Origin: Demequina mangrovi
GTDB lineage: Bacteria > Actinomycetota > Actinomycetes > Actinomycetales > Demequinaceae
DNA length: 64,000 nt
Reading direction: 5' to 3'
Assembly (NCBI RefSeq): GCF_000759715.1
Contig: NZ_BBLU01000004.1
Span: 1-64,000, forward strand
Part shown: one piece after another, positions 16,881 through 26,016 of the stretch
How positions within the stretch are numbered: the first letter of the stretch is position 1
How the letters are laid out: every line of letters begins with the position of its first letter
The notes under the pieces: model-generated
What the model saw: the letters and a program-made list of their open reading frames with translations, nothing else
The model's database searches: none
What the model was told of the DNA's origin: nothing
Program-made: the position numbers and the translations under genes

Positions 16881-17518
16881 GCGGCGTGCGCGCCGCGCTC
16901 CTCGCGCTCGCGATGACGATGGCCGCGTGCTCCCCGGGCGGCGGCGGAGGGTCCCCGACCGCGGGAGCCGAGGTGCTCGAGGTGGTCGCGGTCGGCGACT
17001 CCCTGATGTTCGGCGACTCGACGTCGTTCACGGCGGAGGGCCTGGGGCAGGGCTCGTTCCTGTGGTGGGCGCTCGGGGACGAGGCGCGTCTCGCGGGCGG
17101 CACCGCGGTCCCCGGCGCGACCTCCGTCGAGCAGCGCGACCGGGTGCGTGCCGCAGAGCCGGTCCCGGATGCGGACGTGCTGGTGCTCGCGCTCGGCACC
17201 AACGACCTCGCGGTGGGCCTGCCGTTCGCGCGGACCTCGGAGGCGCTGATCGAGATCGCCGCGCTGGTGGACGCGCCGCGCACGCTCCTGCTCACGGTGC
17301 CGCCCATCGATCTCGGCGGTCCGGTCGCGACGGCGCCGCTCAACGCGAGGCTCGCCGCGCTCGCGGAGGCGCAGGGCTGGGAGCTGGTCGATGCTCCGGC
17401 CGCGGTGCGCGACGGCGACGGGTGGGCGGACGGGATGACCCCGGACGGCGTGCACTACACGTCGGACGGCGCCCGCGTGGTGGGCGAGGCGCTGGGCGCT
17501 GCGCTCTCTGCTGCCTGA
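16877..17518 (+). CDS. SGNH/GDSL-type hydrolase lipoprotein
   Basis: Extracytoplasmic lipoprotein of 213 residues: a short signal ending MAA-C18, a glycine/serine linker, then a GDSL-type domain with nucleophile Ser42 (VGDSLMFGDS), the block III motif GTND and the DGVHY motif near the C-terminus. SGNH enzymes remove acyl groups or cleave esters; here de-O-acetylation of an envelope polymer is plausible but not shown. GTG 16877 overlaps the dehydrogenase stop (GTGA), so translation is coupled although the functions look unrelated. A leaderless gene follows. Confidence 0.8.
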   Translation: MSGVRAALLALAMTMAACSPGGGGGSPTAGAEVLEVVAVGDSLMFGDSTSFTAEGLGQGSFLWWALGDEARLAGGTAVPGATSVEQRDRVRAAEPVPDADVLVLALGTNDLAVGLPFARTSEALIEIAALVDAPRTLLLTVPPIDLGGPVATAPLNARLAALAEAQGWELVDAPAAVRDGDGWADGMTPDGVHYTSDGARVVGEALGAALSAA

Positions 17519-17540
17519 GCCGACCCGCTAGGGTCTGCGT

Positions 17541-18089
17541 GTGGGCCGGGGGATGAGGATCGTGATCGCGCTGCTGGCGTTCGGCCTCGTCTTCGCGGTG
17601 GTCGGATGGCCGTTCTTCGTCGCGCCCGCGCACGACGAGCCGCGCGCCGTCGACGCGGTGTACGTGATCGGTCCGCCGACCGACGCGCGGATGGCGCTCG
17701 CGGAGACGATGGTGGCCGACGGGCTCGCCGACACGGTGGTGGTGTCGCTCTCGGACAGCGCCGAGGAGCGCGAGGTGCTGCCCGAGGCCTCCCGTGTATG
17801 CGACGAGCCGCAGGACTACGCGGTCCTGTGCTCGCAGCCCGAGCCGTTCACCACCCGCGGCGAGGCCCGATGGATGCGCGACCTCGTCGCCGCCGAGGGG
17901 TGGGAGTCGGTGGCCGTCATCACGGTCACCCCGCACCTCACGCGTACGCGCGTCATCATGGAGAGGTGCTGGAACGGGGACATCGTGTACATCGACTCGC
18001 AGGAGACGCTCATGCCATGGGAGTGGGCGCACCACTACCTCTATCAGTCCGCGGCCTTCGTCAAGGTCGCGTTGGAGGACGGATGCTGA
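17541..18089 (+). CDS. YdcF/DUF218-like protein, membrane-anchored
   Basis: 182 residues with one N-terminal hydrophobic helix (about 5-25) and an extracytoplasmic DUF218 (YdcF-like) domain; the stretches DAVYVIG, FTTRGEARWMRDL and WESVAVITVTPHLTRTRVIME follow the family pattern, the last being the typical V-T-x-x-x-H-x-x-R strand. Family members such as SanA/YdcF are linked to envelope functions, biochemistry unclear. TAGGGT at 17529-17534 lies 6 bases before GTG 17541, so the transcript may be leaderless; ATG 17553 is an alternative start. The end overlaps the next gene by 7 bases. Confidence 0.75.
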   Translation: MGRGMRIVIALLAFGLVFAVVGWPFFVAPAHDEPRAVDAVYVIGPPTDARMALAETMVADGLADTVVVSLSDSAEEREVLPEASRVCDEPQDYAVLCSQPEPFTTRGEARWMRDLVAAEGWESVAVITVTPHLTRTRVIMERCWNGDIVYIDSQETLMPWEWAHHYLYQSAAFVKVALEDGC

Positions 18090-18544
18090 GGCGGCTCGCC
18101 GGCCTGGTGGCGACGGCGGCCTTGCTCGCCGGGTGCTCGAGCACGCCCCCGCCTCCCGACGAGCTCGCGCAGGAGATGTTCGACCTCGCGAACGAGGAGC
18201 GCGTCGCCCAGGGCGTGGAGCCCGTCGAGTGGAGCGACTGCCTCGAGGAGAAGGCGGCTGATCGCGCCGAGCCCTTCATCGACGATCCGGACCTCGAGCA
18301 CGAGACGCTTATGTCGTCGTGCCACGAGGGCGCGAAGGCCGGCGAGAACCTCGCCCGCTCGAACCTCTCCGCAGCCGAGGTGGTCGAGGCGTGGATGAAC
18401 TCCGCCGGGCATCGCGCGAACCTGCTCGACGCGGACTTCACGATCGGCGCGGTCACGTGCGTGCTCGCGGACCCCGGGCCTGAGGGCGAGGACTCCGGCA
18501 TGCGCGCCTGCTCGTTCCTTTACGAGGGCGAGTCCCCCGAGTAA
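18083..18544 (+). CDS. CAP (SCP/PR-1) domain lipoprotein
   Basis: Secreted lipoprotein of 153 residues: signal LATAALLAG-C followed by a CAP domain. Recognisable CAP motifs are FDLANEERVAQGVEPVEWS (helix 1), HEGAKAGENLAR, and VVEAWMNSAGHRANLLDADF, the W-x-x-S-x-x-H-R-x-N-[IL] signature. CAP proteins bind lipids or carbohydrates, or act in cell-wall biology; the role here is open. GGAGGA precedes ATG 18083 inside the upstream gene. With the SGNH and DUF218 genes it forms a compact run of small envelope proteins. Confidence 0.82.
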   Translation: MLRRLAGLVATAALLAGCSSTPPPPDELAQEMFDLANEERVAQGVEPVEWSDCLEEKAADRAEPFIDDPDLEHETLMSSCHEGAKAGENLARSNLSAAEVVEAWMNSAGHRANLLDADFTIGAVTCVLADPGPEGEDSGMRACSFLYEGESPE

Positions 18545-18632
18545 TCTCGCCCGCCTCCGAGGCGTCGCGCTGCGCGCGGGCACGCTTCCACGCGGCTTTC
18601 CTGCATACCAGAATGGCGCGAACAAGAAAATA

Positions 18633-18661
18633 GCGACATTCCGCCCTCGCGGTGCTAGCGT
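18633..18661 (+). promoter_or_regulatory. Promoter of first EPS surface-protein gene
   Basis: GCGACA (18633-18638), a 17-base spacer, and TAGCGT (18656-18661) preceded by TGC, giving an extended -10. The leader then carries a G6 tract at 18684-18689 and a G5 tract at 18703-18707 before ATG 18718. Confidence 0.6.
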
Positions 18662-18717
18662 CGAAGGAGCAGCCGTGGGGTCAGGGGGGCCATGCGGGTG
18701 GAGGGGGTTGAGGGACC

Positions 18718-19419
18718 ATGTTCGGTCGTGCTTTCGTGGGTGCAGTCATCACGGGTGGCGTCCTGCTCGCACCTGCCGCAGCGTTCGCCGGCACCGACGG
18801 TCAGTCGGAGTATCCGGAGGGCGAGTACCCGTCGGCCACTCCGCGCATGCTCTGCACCCCGTTGTTCACCCCGCCGGGGCTGCCGTTCAACGTGCTGATC
18901 TCCGGGCCCGAGGGCGGCATCGCGACCGTGCAGGCCACCAATGCGGACGGCGATCCGACGTTCGTGGACGACGCGCCCGCGGTCGCCGGGACGGTGACAT
19001 CGGCACCCAAGGAGCTCACCGAGTTCCTTGAGACGGACGTGTTCGGTGCGCGGTTCCAGATCATCGTGCCCGAGAACACGGTCGGGTCGACCGTCGCGGT
19101 CGGCTTCGTCGACGGTGTCGAGGTGGGGACGTGTGAGATCGGTCTCATCGAGGTGTTTTCGACGCCTACGCCGACGCCGTCCGAGTCGGAGACCAGCACT
19201 CCCGAGCCGTCGGAGTCGGAGACCAGCACTCCCGAGCCGTCCGAGATCGTGGTGGTCGAGGACGCGCCGCCCGGCGAGGTCACGACCACCGGGGCCGTGC
19301 TGTCCGGCACGGGCTTCGACGGGCTCCCGATGGCGGCTGGTGCCGCGGCCGTGCTGCTCGGCGGAGCGGCCGCGGTGGTCATCGCGGGTCGTCGCACAGC
19401 CTCGGGGGCGGACGAGTAG
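18718..19419 (+). CDS. Secreted surface protein with noncanonical sorting-like tail (LSGTGF)
   Basis: 233 residues: signal peptide ending AAAFA, a compact beta-type domain, a Ser/Thr/Pro/Glu-rich linker (PSESETSTPEP repeats), then LSGTGF, a hydrophobic helix and a short R-R tail. The tail looks like a sortase signal but lacks LPXTG; class E sortases prefer LAxTG, so attachment or simple membrane anchoring are both possible. It resembles the protein at 47342 in size, signal and tail. It directly precedes the priming enzyme of EPS set 1, suggesting a link with polysaccharide export or attachment. No sortase is in the window. Confidence 0.75.
   Translation: MFGRAFVGAVITGGVLLAPAAAFAGTDGQSEYPEGEYPSATPRMLCTPLFTPPGLPFNVLISGPEGGIATVQATNADGDPTFVDDAPAVAGTVTSAPKELTEFLETDVFGARFQIIVPENTVGSTVAVGFVDGVEVGTCEIGLIEVFSTPTPTPSESETSTPEPSESETSTPEPSEIVVVEDAPPGEVTTTGAVLSGTGFDGLPMAAGAAAVLLGGAAAVVIAGRRTASGADE
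19177..19236 (+). repeat. 30-bp in-frame tandem repeat, two units
   Basis: 19177-19206 and 19207-19236 differ at one base and encode the linker unit PSESETSTPE twice. Copy number could vary between strains and alter linker length. Confidence 0.8.
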
Positions 19420-19479
19420 CAGTGGGCCCGGCGTGCGCCGCCGGCACAAGGTCTCGATGACGCTGATGGGGGGTCGGTG

Positions 19480-20943
19480 ATGTCGATCGCAGTCGTAGCG
19501 CCGGCACGCGTGAACGTCCGCAGGGCGGGCGCATCGCTGCAGCGGCGCATCGCGCTCACCGACGTGCTCGTGGTCGCCCTCGTCATGGTGATCTCCCACG
19601 GGCTGAGGTTCGGTTGGGATCCCTTCGTGGGGTGGCTCGGGCCCGCGGGTCCTGCGCCGTGGTGGGTGACCGTCGCGATCGCCGCGATGTGGATCCTCCA
19701 GCTCTCCTGGACGCGGTCGCGTGACATCCGCTTCCTCGGCCAAGGGCCGGAGGAGTACGCCCGCGTTGCGAGCGCGGGATGGCACACGTTCGCTGCGGTC
19801 GCGATCGTCGGGTTCTTCACTCAATGGACCATCAGCCGCGGCTATCTGCTCTTCGCGCTCCCGCTCGGCACGCTGGTGCTGTTCGGCTACCGGGCGGCCT
19901 GGCGCGCGTGGCTGCAGGAGCAGCGCTCCGTCGGGCGCATGCGCCAGCGGGTGGTGCTGGCGGGTCCGCAGCGCACGGTCGAGCAGATGATCCGCCGCTT
20001 GCGCCGGGACCAGAAGGACCACCCGTACGAGATCGCCGGTGTGTGCCTCTCGGGCGGGTCGAGCGGGCCGCTCGCGCCCGACATCGGTGCGGTGGCGGTG
20101 CTCGGTGCGATCGGCGACGCGCCGGATGCGGCCGGTGAAGTCGACGCCGAGTTCATCCTGCTCGCGGGGACCGAGGAGGTGTCGCTGCCCGAGGCCCGAC
20201 GGCTCGAGTTCGCGCTCGAGGACACGGGGGTCGGGCTCATCGTGGCGTCCTCGGTCGCGGACGTCGCGATCCCGCGCGTCGCGGTGAGCCAGGTCGCGGG
20301 GCTGCCGCTCATGCACGTCGACCCGCCGCGCTTCACCGGGCCGACGCTCATGCTCAAGTACGCGGCGGACAAGGTCGGGGCCCTCGTGGTGCTCGCGGTC
20401 GCGGGCATTCCGATGATCGCGATCGCGATCGCGGTGAAGGCCACCAGCCCCGGTCCGGTGCTGTTCCGGCAGCGTCGCGTGGGCATGGGCCACGAGCCGT
20501 TCGAGATGCTGAAGTTCCGGAGCATGTACGTCGACGCCGAGGCGCGCAAGGACGAGGTCATGGGCGCGGGCGACGACGGCAACGGCGTCCTGACCAAGCG
20601 GCATGACGACCCGCGGGTCACCAGGATCGGTCGCGTGCTCCGCCGCTACTCGCTCGACGAGCTGCCGCAGCTGTTCAACGTGCTCCTCGGCGATATGTCG
20701 CTCGTGGGTCCGCGGCCGCCGCTGCCCGCCGAGACCGAGATGTGGGATGAGGACGTGTCGCGCCGCCAGCTGGTCCGGCCGGGCATGACGGGGCTGTGGC
20801 AGGTGAGCGGACGCTCCAACCTGTCGTGGGAGGAGAGCGTGCGGCTCGACCTTCACTACACGCAGAACTGGACGCTCGCGCTCGATGCGGTGATCGTGCT
20901 CCGCACGGTGCGCGCCGTGCTCGCGGGACGGGGTGCGTACTGA
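19480..20943 (+). CDS. Polyprenyl-phosphate sugar-1-phosphate transferase (EPS priming enzyme, set 1)
   Basis: Membrane enzyme of 487 residues that would load the first sugar phosphate onto undecaprenyl phosphate. Four N-terminal helices (about 25-150) and a nucleotide-binding-like middle domain (about 155-275) are followed by one helix near 300 and the catalytic bacterial-transferase domain with FKFRSMYVDAE-like (LKFRSMYVDAE), VGPRPPLP and RPGMTGLWQVSGRSN. The layout is of the WcaJ/WbaP type; the sugar is not readable. ATG 19480 has a G6 tract at 19468-19473 as likely ribosome site; GTG 19477 is adjacent. A paralogue lies at 52652. Confidence 0.92.
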   Translation: MSIAVVAPARVNVRRAGASLQRRIALTDVLVVALVMVISHGLRFGWDPFVGWLGPAGPAPWWVTVAIAAMWILQLSWTRSRDIRFLGQGPEEYARVASAGWHTFAAVAIVGFFTQWTISRGYLLFALPLGTLVLFGYRAAWRAWLQEQRSVGRMRQRVVLAGPQRTVEQMIRRLRRDQKDHPYEIAGVCLSGGSSGPLAPDIGAVAVLGAIGDAPDAAGEVDAEFILLAGTEEVSLPEARRLEFALEDTGVGLIVASSVADVAIPRVAVSQVAGLPLMHVDPPRFTGPTLMLKYAADKVGALVVLAVAGIPMIAIAIAVKATSPGPVLFRQRRVGMGHEPFEMLKFRSMYVDAEARKDEVMGAGDDGNGVLTKRHDDPRVTRIGRVLRRYSLDELPQLFNVLLGDMSLVGPRPPLPAETEMWDEDVSRRQLVRPGMTGLWQVSGRSNLSWEESVRLDLHYTQNWTLALDAVIVLRTVRAVLAGRGAY

Positions 20944-20991
20944 TGGCGACGGGGCGTAGGGCGGTTGACGCTGCTGTCTGGTTTGAGTCGA

Positions 20992-21021
20992 TTGAGCAGT
21001 CGGGGCGGTTTGTGCTTTGAT
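20992..21021 (+). promoter_or_regulatory. Candidate promoter of the uxs operon
   Basis: TTGAGC (20992-20997), 18-base spacer, TTTGAT (21016-21021), each matching four of six consensus bases. The predicted start point falls in the palindrome at 21025-21044. Confidence 0.5.
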
Positions 21022-21024
21022 AAC

Positions 21025-21044
21025 GACGTCATGTCAATGACGTC
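21025..21044. promoter_or_regulatory. Perfect inverted repeat at the uxs promoter
   Basis: GACGTCAT-GTCA-ATGACGTC has exact 8-base arms and a 4-base centre. Its position at the likely transcription start, before the G6 ribosome site at 21053-21058, suits a repressor operator for the UDP-xylose and glycosyltransferase operon. No cognate regulator is identifiable in the window. Confidence 0.65.
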
Positions 21045-21064
21045 CGACGGTAGGGGGGCCACGG

Positions 21065-22033
21065 ATGGACATCGAACGCGTACTCGTGACGGGAGGGGCG
21101 GGCTTTCTCGGCTCGCACCTGGTGGATCGGCTGATCGCCGAGGGCCACGAGGTCCTGTGCGTCGACAACTTCTTCACCGGCTCGCGCCGCAACGTCGAGC
21201 ATCTGCTCGGCCACCCGCGCTTCGAGCTGCTGCGGCACGACGTGACCTTCCCGCTCTACGTCGAGGTCGACCGGATCTACAACCTGGCCTGCCCTGCGTC
21301 GCCCATCCACTACCAGCGCGACCCCGTGCAGACCACCAAGACAAGCGTGCTCGGGGCCATCAACATGCTCGGTCTGGCCAAGCGGCTGCACGTGCCGATC
21401 CTCCAGGCGTCCACCTCGGAGGTCTACGGCGACCCCGAGGTGCATCCGCAGGACGAGTCCTACTGGGGCCGGGTGAACCCGGTCGGCACGCGAGCCTGCT
21501 ACGACGAGGGCAAGCGGGCCGCCGAGACCCTGTTCTTCGACTATCGGCGTCAGCACGGTCTGGACATCAAGGTGATCCGCATCTTCAACACCTACGGCCC
21601 GCGCATGGCGGAGAGCGACGGTCGTGTGGTGTCGAACTTCATCGTCCAGGCGCTGAAGGGCGAGCCGATCACCATCTACGGTGACGGCTCTCAGACCCGG
21701 TCCTTCTGCTACGTCGACGACCTCATCGACGGCATGGTGCGTCTCATGGGGACCAAGTCGGGCTTCACGGGTCCGGTCAACGTCGGCAACCCGGTCGAGT
21801 TCACGATCGCCGAGCTCGCCGAGGCGGCCGTCCGGCTCACGGGAAGCACATCCACGATCGAGTATCGGCCGCTGCCGGCCGACGACCCGCGCCAGCGGCG
21901 TCCCGACATCGGCATCGCCCGCGACGGGCTCGGCTGGACCCCGCGGGTGCCGCTCGAGGAGGGCCTCGCGAGCACCGTGGAGTACTTCAAGGGCGTCCTC
22001 GACGCGCAGCGGTCCCTCGAGGAGGCCGCGTGA
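21065..22033 (+). CDS. uxs: UDP-glucuronate decarboxylase (UDP-xylose synthase)
   Basis: Short-chain dehydrogenase/epimerase-fold enzyme of 322 residues converting UDP-glucuronate to UDP-xylose with bound NAD. Visible marks are [11 protein letters not shown] at residues 9-19, the family-specific [10 protein letters not shown] and [14 protein letters not shown] stretches, STSEVYGDP, the YDEGK catalytic Tyr-x-x-x-Lys, and [10 protein letters not shown]. These separate it well from UDP-glucose 4-epimerases. No UDP-glucose dehydrogenase is in the window, so UDP-glucuronate must come from elsewhere. The next gene overlaps by 4 bases, tying UDP-xylose supply to the glycosyltransferases downstream. 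Confidence 0.9.
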   Translation: MDIERVLVTGGAGFLGSHLVDRLIAEGHEVLCVDNFFTGSRRNVEHLLGHPRFELLRHDVTFPLYVEVDRIYNLACPASPIHYQRDPVQTTKTSVLGAINMLGLAKRLHVPILQASTSEVYGDPEVHPQDESYWGRVNPVGTRACYDEGKRAAETLFFDYRRQHGLDIKVIRIFNTYGPRMAESDGRVVSNFIVQALKGEPITIYGDGSQTRSFCYVDDLIDGMVRLMGTKSGFTGPVNVGNPVEFTIAELAEAAVRLTGSTSTIEYRPLPADDPRQRRPDIGIARDGLGWTPRVPLEEGLASTVEYFKGVLDAQRSLEEAA

Positions 22034-22974
22034 ACGCGTCCGGCTCCGGAGCATCCACCTCGACGACCACCACCGCAGCTGAAGGGACGGACGACATGTC
22101 GCTCTCGCCGGCGGCCGACACCCAGGCCGCCATGACCGCTCTGCCGATCTCGATCATCCTCTTCGCGAAGAACGAGGCCGAGACGATCGGGAACACCCTG
22201 TCCCACCTCGGCGCGTTCGAGGACGTCGTCGTGATCGACTCGTTGAGCGAGGACGGGACGGCCGACATCGCCCGCGCGGCAGGGGCGCGCGTGGTCGACT
22301 TCGACTGGAACGGCGAGTACCCGAAGAAGAAGCAGTGGAGCATGATGCACGCGGGCTCGAAGCACCGCTGGGCGCTGCTGCTCGATGCGGACGAGTACCC
22401 GAGTGCCGAGATGGTCGATGAGCTCCGCGATCTGCTCCCCGAGCTCGAGAGCGGCCGGTACGGCGCCTACGAGATGCACCTGCGCTACCGCTGGGAGGGC
22501 GAGTTCCTCAAGCACGGCCACCGCGTGACCAAGCGGTCGCTGGTGGACCTGGAGCGCAGCTTCTTCCCCGAGGTCGACGACCTCTACGCTCCCGGCATCC
22601 GCGAGATCGAGCTGCACTTCCAGCCGCAGACGGAGGCGCCCATCGGGATGATGAGGACCCGCCTCGTGCACGACGACCGCGATCCCGTCACCTCGTGGTT
22701 CGCACGTCACAACCATTACTCCGACTGGGAGGCGCACCTCCACATGCATCCGGAGGCACGCCGCGACCTCGCCACCAAGCGCACGTCGAAGGGCGAGTTC
22801 TGGGATCGCGTGCCCATGAAGCCCCTCGTGTTCTTCGTGTACTCGTACATCGCGCGGCTGGGCTTTCTCGACGGCCGCCGCGGCTTCGACTACGCCTTCG
22901 GGCTCGCCGCGTACTACTGGCAGATCGGGGTGAAGGTGCGCGAGCTCGAGCGCCGCGAGACCGCCGCCGCATGA
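22030..22974 (+). CDS. Glycosyltransferase family 2, WaaE/KdtX-like
   Basis: GT-A transferase of 314 residues. The domain starts at [15 protein letters not shown], with [15 protein letters not shown] and the [10 protein letters not shown] metal site, the pattern of WaaE/KdtX-type glucosyltransferases that build core oligosaccharides. The C-terminal 100 residues contain the typical W-F-x-R-H-N-H-Y-S-x-W segment and a hydrophobic patch suggesting membrane association. GTG 22030 overlaps the uxs stop and has GAGGAGG five bases upstream; ATG 22096 and 22132 are alternatives. Sugar donor unknown; UDP-xylose is possible by context only. Confidence 0.85.
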   Translation: MNASGSGASTSTTTTAAEGTDDMSLSPAADTQAAMTALPISIILFAKNEAETIGNTLSHLGAFEDVVVIDSLSEDGTADIARAAGARVVDFDWNGEYPKKKQWSMMHAGSKHRWALLLDADEYPSAEMVDELRDLLPELESGRYGAYEMHLRYRWEGEFLKHGHRVTKRSLVDLERSFFPEVDDLYAPGIREIELHFQPQTEAPIGMMRTRLVHDDRDPVTSWFARHNHYSDWEAHLHMHPEARRDLATKRTSKGEFWDRVPMKPLVFFVYSYIARLGFLDGRRGFDYAFGLAAYYWQIGVKVRELERRETAAA

Positions 22975-24131
22975 CCCCGACCGAGCCCGCGAGCCTCCGG
23001 GTGCTGCAGGTGGTGAACACGCTCGCGGTCTCGGACGGTGGTCCCGCGCTCCATTCCCTCGACGTCAACGCGGCGCTCAACGCGCGGAGCGATACGAGCG
23101 CCCATCTCGCGTGGGTGACGGGGCGCCCAGACGAGTCGCACCTCGCGGACGGCGTCCCCGCAGGCGTGTCGACGTCGCTTGGGCGCAGCGGGTTGCGCGA
23201 GTTGTGGCGGCAGGTGCGCGGCGCCGATGCGGTCATCGTGCACGGCTTCTACCTGCCCTGGGTGCCGTGGGTCGCGCTCGCGTGCCGAGCCCACGGCGTG
23301 CCGTTCGTGGTCATGCCGCATGGGGTGTTCACCCGCTATCAGCGGCAGCGCTCGCGCGTAAGGAAGGCGGCGTTCGACGCGCTCGGCGGGCGCGCGACGC
23401 GGCGCGCGGCGGCGTCCTTCGTCGTCGCGACCGTGGGCGAGCAGGAGGAGCTCGCGGAGGCGTACCCGGGCATCGTGAGCACAGCCGTCGGGGTGGGTAC
23501 CGCGATGCCGTCCGCGCCGGCCACGGGCGAACGCCATGAGCCCATCCGGCTCGTCACCCTGTCGCGGATCGCGCCGAAGAAGCGGATCGACGTCGCGATC
23601 GACGCCGTCGCGCTGCTGCGCGACCGGGGTGTCGACGCGCGGTTGACGATCGCGGGGACGGGACAGGACGAGCTGCTGGACGGGCTGCGCGCCCAGGTGA
23701 GGAGGCTGCGCCTCGAGGACCGCGTCGTGTTCGCGGGAGAGGTGCGCGGAGGAGCGAAGACCGCTCACCTCGTGCGCGGGGACGTGCTCGTCGCGCCGAG
23801 CGAGGACGAGAACTTCGGGATCTCGATAGCGGAGGGGCTCGCGCACGGCCTGCCGGTGGTCGCCACGCGCTTCGTGGGTGCGGCGCTCCCGGCCGATCGC
23901 GTCGCGGGACGCGTGATCGACGAGGTCTCGGCGGCGAGCCTCGCCGATGCGGTCGAGGCCCTGCGCGCCGTCGCGGACTTCCCGCAGCTGCGCGAGCGCG
24001 CGCGGGGCGTCGCAGTCGAGCGCTACGGCTGGGCCTCGGTCGCCGGCCGGTGGCGCGACGCGCTGGCGCGCGCGACGGAGGAGCGGGACGGCGAGCTGTC
24101 GCCCGCCGCGGGTGGTGGAGGGCGCGCATGA
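22971..24131 (+). CDS. Glycosyltransferase family 4
   Basis: Retaining GT-B transferase of 386 residues. The N-terminal acceptor domain starts with LRVLQVVNTLAVSDGGPALH; the C-terminal donor domain has VTLSRIAPKKRID and the signature EDENFGISIAEGLAHGLPVVAT, containing the two glutamates of the GT4 E-x7-E motif. ATG 22971 overlaps the preceding stop codon (ATGA), so the start is secure. Third gene of the uxs operon; it probably adds an internal residue of the repeat unit. Donor unknown. Confidence 0.88.
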   Translation: MTPTEPASLRVLQVVNTLAVSDGGPALHSLDVNAALNARSDTSAHLAWVTGRPDESHLADGVPAGVSTSLGRSGLRELWRQVRGADAVIVHGFYLPWVPWVALACRAHGVPFVVMPHGVFTRYQRQRSRVRKAAFDALGGRATRRAAASFVVATVGEQEELAEAYPGIVSTAVGVGTAMPSAPATGERHEPIRLVTLSRIAPKKRIDVAIDAVALLRDRGVDARLTIAGTGQDELLDGLRAQVRRLRLEDRVVFAGEVRGGAKTAHLVRGDVLVAPSEDENFGISIAEGLAHGLPVVATRFVGAALPADRVAGRVIDEVSAASLADAVEALRAVADFPQLRERARGVAVERYGWASVAGRWRDALARATEERDGELSPAAGGGGRA

Positions 24132-24994
24132 GCGCGTTCGCGCTCGCGGCACGGCTCGTACGGGCCGTGCGGGTGCGGCTCGAGGACCTGGCCGCGACGC
24201 TCGCGGTCGACGCCCACGCGCTCGTCGCGCGGCGGCCGCTCGTCGCCGAGGACGGCTACGGCATCGTCACCTACACGTCGCACGGCGAGCGCGCCTCGAA
24301 GGCCTGGCGCGCGGCGGTGTCCATCGGCCGCGGCGCGCAGCGGCCCTCCCGGCTGATCCTCTGGCTCGAGCCTCGGGACCTCGCGGCGGCGACCGGCCGG
24401 CGCTGGGACCGGCTGCGCGGGCTCGGGCTCGAGGTGCGCGAGGCGCGTCCGGGGCTGGGGCCGCACACCAAGTACTTCGGCGCGCTTGAGCTGTCGGTCG
24501 CGAGCGGCGAGCCGATCGTCACCGCCGATGACGACGTCATCTACCCGCGCCGCTGGCTCGCGGCCCTGCGTGGGGCCCAGGAGGCGGAGCCGGGGCGTCT
24601 CGTCGTCTCCTGCTTCCGGGCGCGCGTGATGCCCGCGGACGGCGGCCGTGCGGCGCGATACGACGCGTGGCCGCTCGCGACGCGCGCCACGCTCGCCGAG
24701 GACCTGTTCCTCACCGGCGTCTCCGGCGCGGTCTACCCGAGCGCCTTCGCGGCGCTCGCGCTCTCGCGCGGCACCGAGTTCCTCGACCTCTGTGCCCGTG
24801 CCGACGATGTCTGGCTCAACCGGCTCGCGCGCGACGGCGGCTTCGCCATCCGGCTCGTCGACGGCGTCAGCGTCGACTTCGCCGCCGTCATCGGCACCCG
24901 CAACACAGGTCTGAGCCGCCGCAACGTGGTGGGTGACGAGAACACCGCGCAGATCGAGCGGACGTTCAGTGGGATGGCAGGGTGGCCGCGCTAG
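24128..24994 (+). CDS. Putative GT-A glycosyltransferase
   Basis: 288 residues, cytoplasmic. ADDDVIYPRRWL in the middle gives a DDD metal site, and a later ADDVWLNRLARDGG segment matches the second conserved region of a group of capsule glycosyltransferases. The N-terminus (YGIVTYTSHGERASKAW) is unlike standard GT2 proteins, so I place it only at fold level. Start ATG 24128 overlaps the previous stop by 4 bases. Fourth gene of the uxs operon. Confidence 0.7.
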   Translation: MSAFALAARLVRAVRVRLEDLAATLAVDAHALVARRPLVAEDGYGIVTYTSHGERASKAWRAAVSIGRGAQRPSRLILWLEPRDLAAATGRRWDRLRGLGLEVREARPGLGPHTKYFGALELSVASGEPIVTADDDVIYPRRWLAALRGAQEAEPGRLVVSCFRARVMPADGGRAARYDAWPLATRATLAEDLFLTGVSGAVYPSAFAALALSRGTEFLDLCARADDVWLNRLARDGGFAIRLVDGVSVDFAAVIGTRNTGLSRRNVVGDENTAQIERTFSGMAGWPR

Positions 24995-25025
24995 CGGATC
25001 GTTCAGGTGTGAGGAGGTGGCCGGC

Positions 25026-25949
25026 ATGGCCGTTGACCTTGTTGATGTGATCGTCCCGACCTACAAGCGGCCCGATCTGCTCGAGGAGGCGCTGGCGAGC
25101 ATCGCCGACGCGTCGCCTGCCGGGTGCATCCGCGCCATCCTCGTGGGTGATGACACGCCTGACGACCGTGTGGCCGCCAAGAACCGTGAGGTGATCGCCG
25201 CCAGCACGTTCGCAACCCGCACGCAGTATTTCCGGAACCGGCCGTCGCTGGGCAACTATCCGAATCAATGGGCGCTCGCGTCGCAGGTCGAGGCTCCATA
25301 TATGTTGATCCTCCACGACGACGATCATCTCGCTCCCGGGTCGATCGACACTCTCGTGGAGATGGCGGGCGCGGACAGTGACGACTCGGTGGTCTTGTGG
25401 TTCGGGCGACACGATCTCATGGGCCCTGACGGTGACGTCGAGGCGGAGGCATCCATCGCGAACAACGCCCACTTCAAGCGCGGCGGCGATCCGTTCACAC
25501 TGCCTCTGTGGCGGCTCGCACTTGACCAGACGGTCCCGCCGAACAGCTTCCTCATCCGTTCGGGGGCCTATCGCGAGTTCATGGGTGGCGCCCGCGAAGG
25601 CAACGTGGGTGACATCACGCTGATCATCAGGCTCGCGAACGCCGGGTTCTCAGGCAGCTACGCGCCCTTCCACAACTTCACGTACCGTCGCCACCCGGAC
25701 TCGAACACCGGCAGAGGCGGTGAGGACGTGCACTACAAGTTTGAGGCATTCGAGTCGCTGGTGGTGCCGCACGACTTCGAGGCCCAGAAAGCCACGGTGC
25801 TGCGCTACTACGCGCCGGTCGCCGCACGCTGCTACGCACGCCGCGGCGAACGCGGTCGCGCTTGGGCGGTGCTCAACTCGAAGGTGTTCCCAGGCAGGCT
25901 GACCAAGGAGGGTGCCAAGACAATCGTGACGATGGTCCTGCCCGTCTAG
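25026..25949 (+). CDS. Glycosyltransferase family 2
   Basis: GT-A transferase of 307 residues beginning with VDVIVPTYKRPDLLEEALAS and carrying LHDDDHLAPGS as metal site. The middle (PPNSFLIRSGAYREF, then VGDITLIIRLA) follows inverting GT2 enzymes. ATG 25026 is preferred over upstream starts because GAGGAGG lies 8 bases before it. Last gene of the uxs operon, 31 bases after the preceding one, and convergent with the flippase gene. A short GC-rich stem between the two stops may end transcription. Donor unknown. Confidence 0.87.
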   Translation: MAVDLVDVIVPTYKRPDLLEEALASIADASPAGCIRAILVGDDTPDDRVAAKNREVIAASTFATRTQYFRNRPSLGNYPNQWALASQVEAPYMLILHDDDHLAPGSIDTLVEMAGADSDDSVVLWFGRHDLMGPDGDVEAEASIANNAHFKRGGDPFTLPLWRLALDQTVPPNSFLIRSGAYREFMGGAREGNVGDITLIIRLANAGFSGSYAPFHNFTYRRHPDSNTGRGGEDVHYKFEAFESLVVPHDFEAQKATVLRYYAPVAARCYARRGERGRAWAVLNSKVFPGRLTKEGAKTIVTMVLPV

Positions 25950-26016
25950 CCTCGGCGCTCGGGCGAGAGGCACGTCGGCGCGACCGGTGGACCGCGCCGG
26001 CGGCGCGGCGTTCGCC

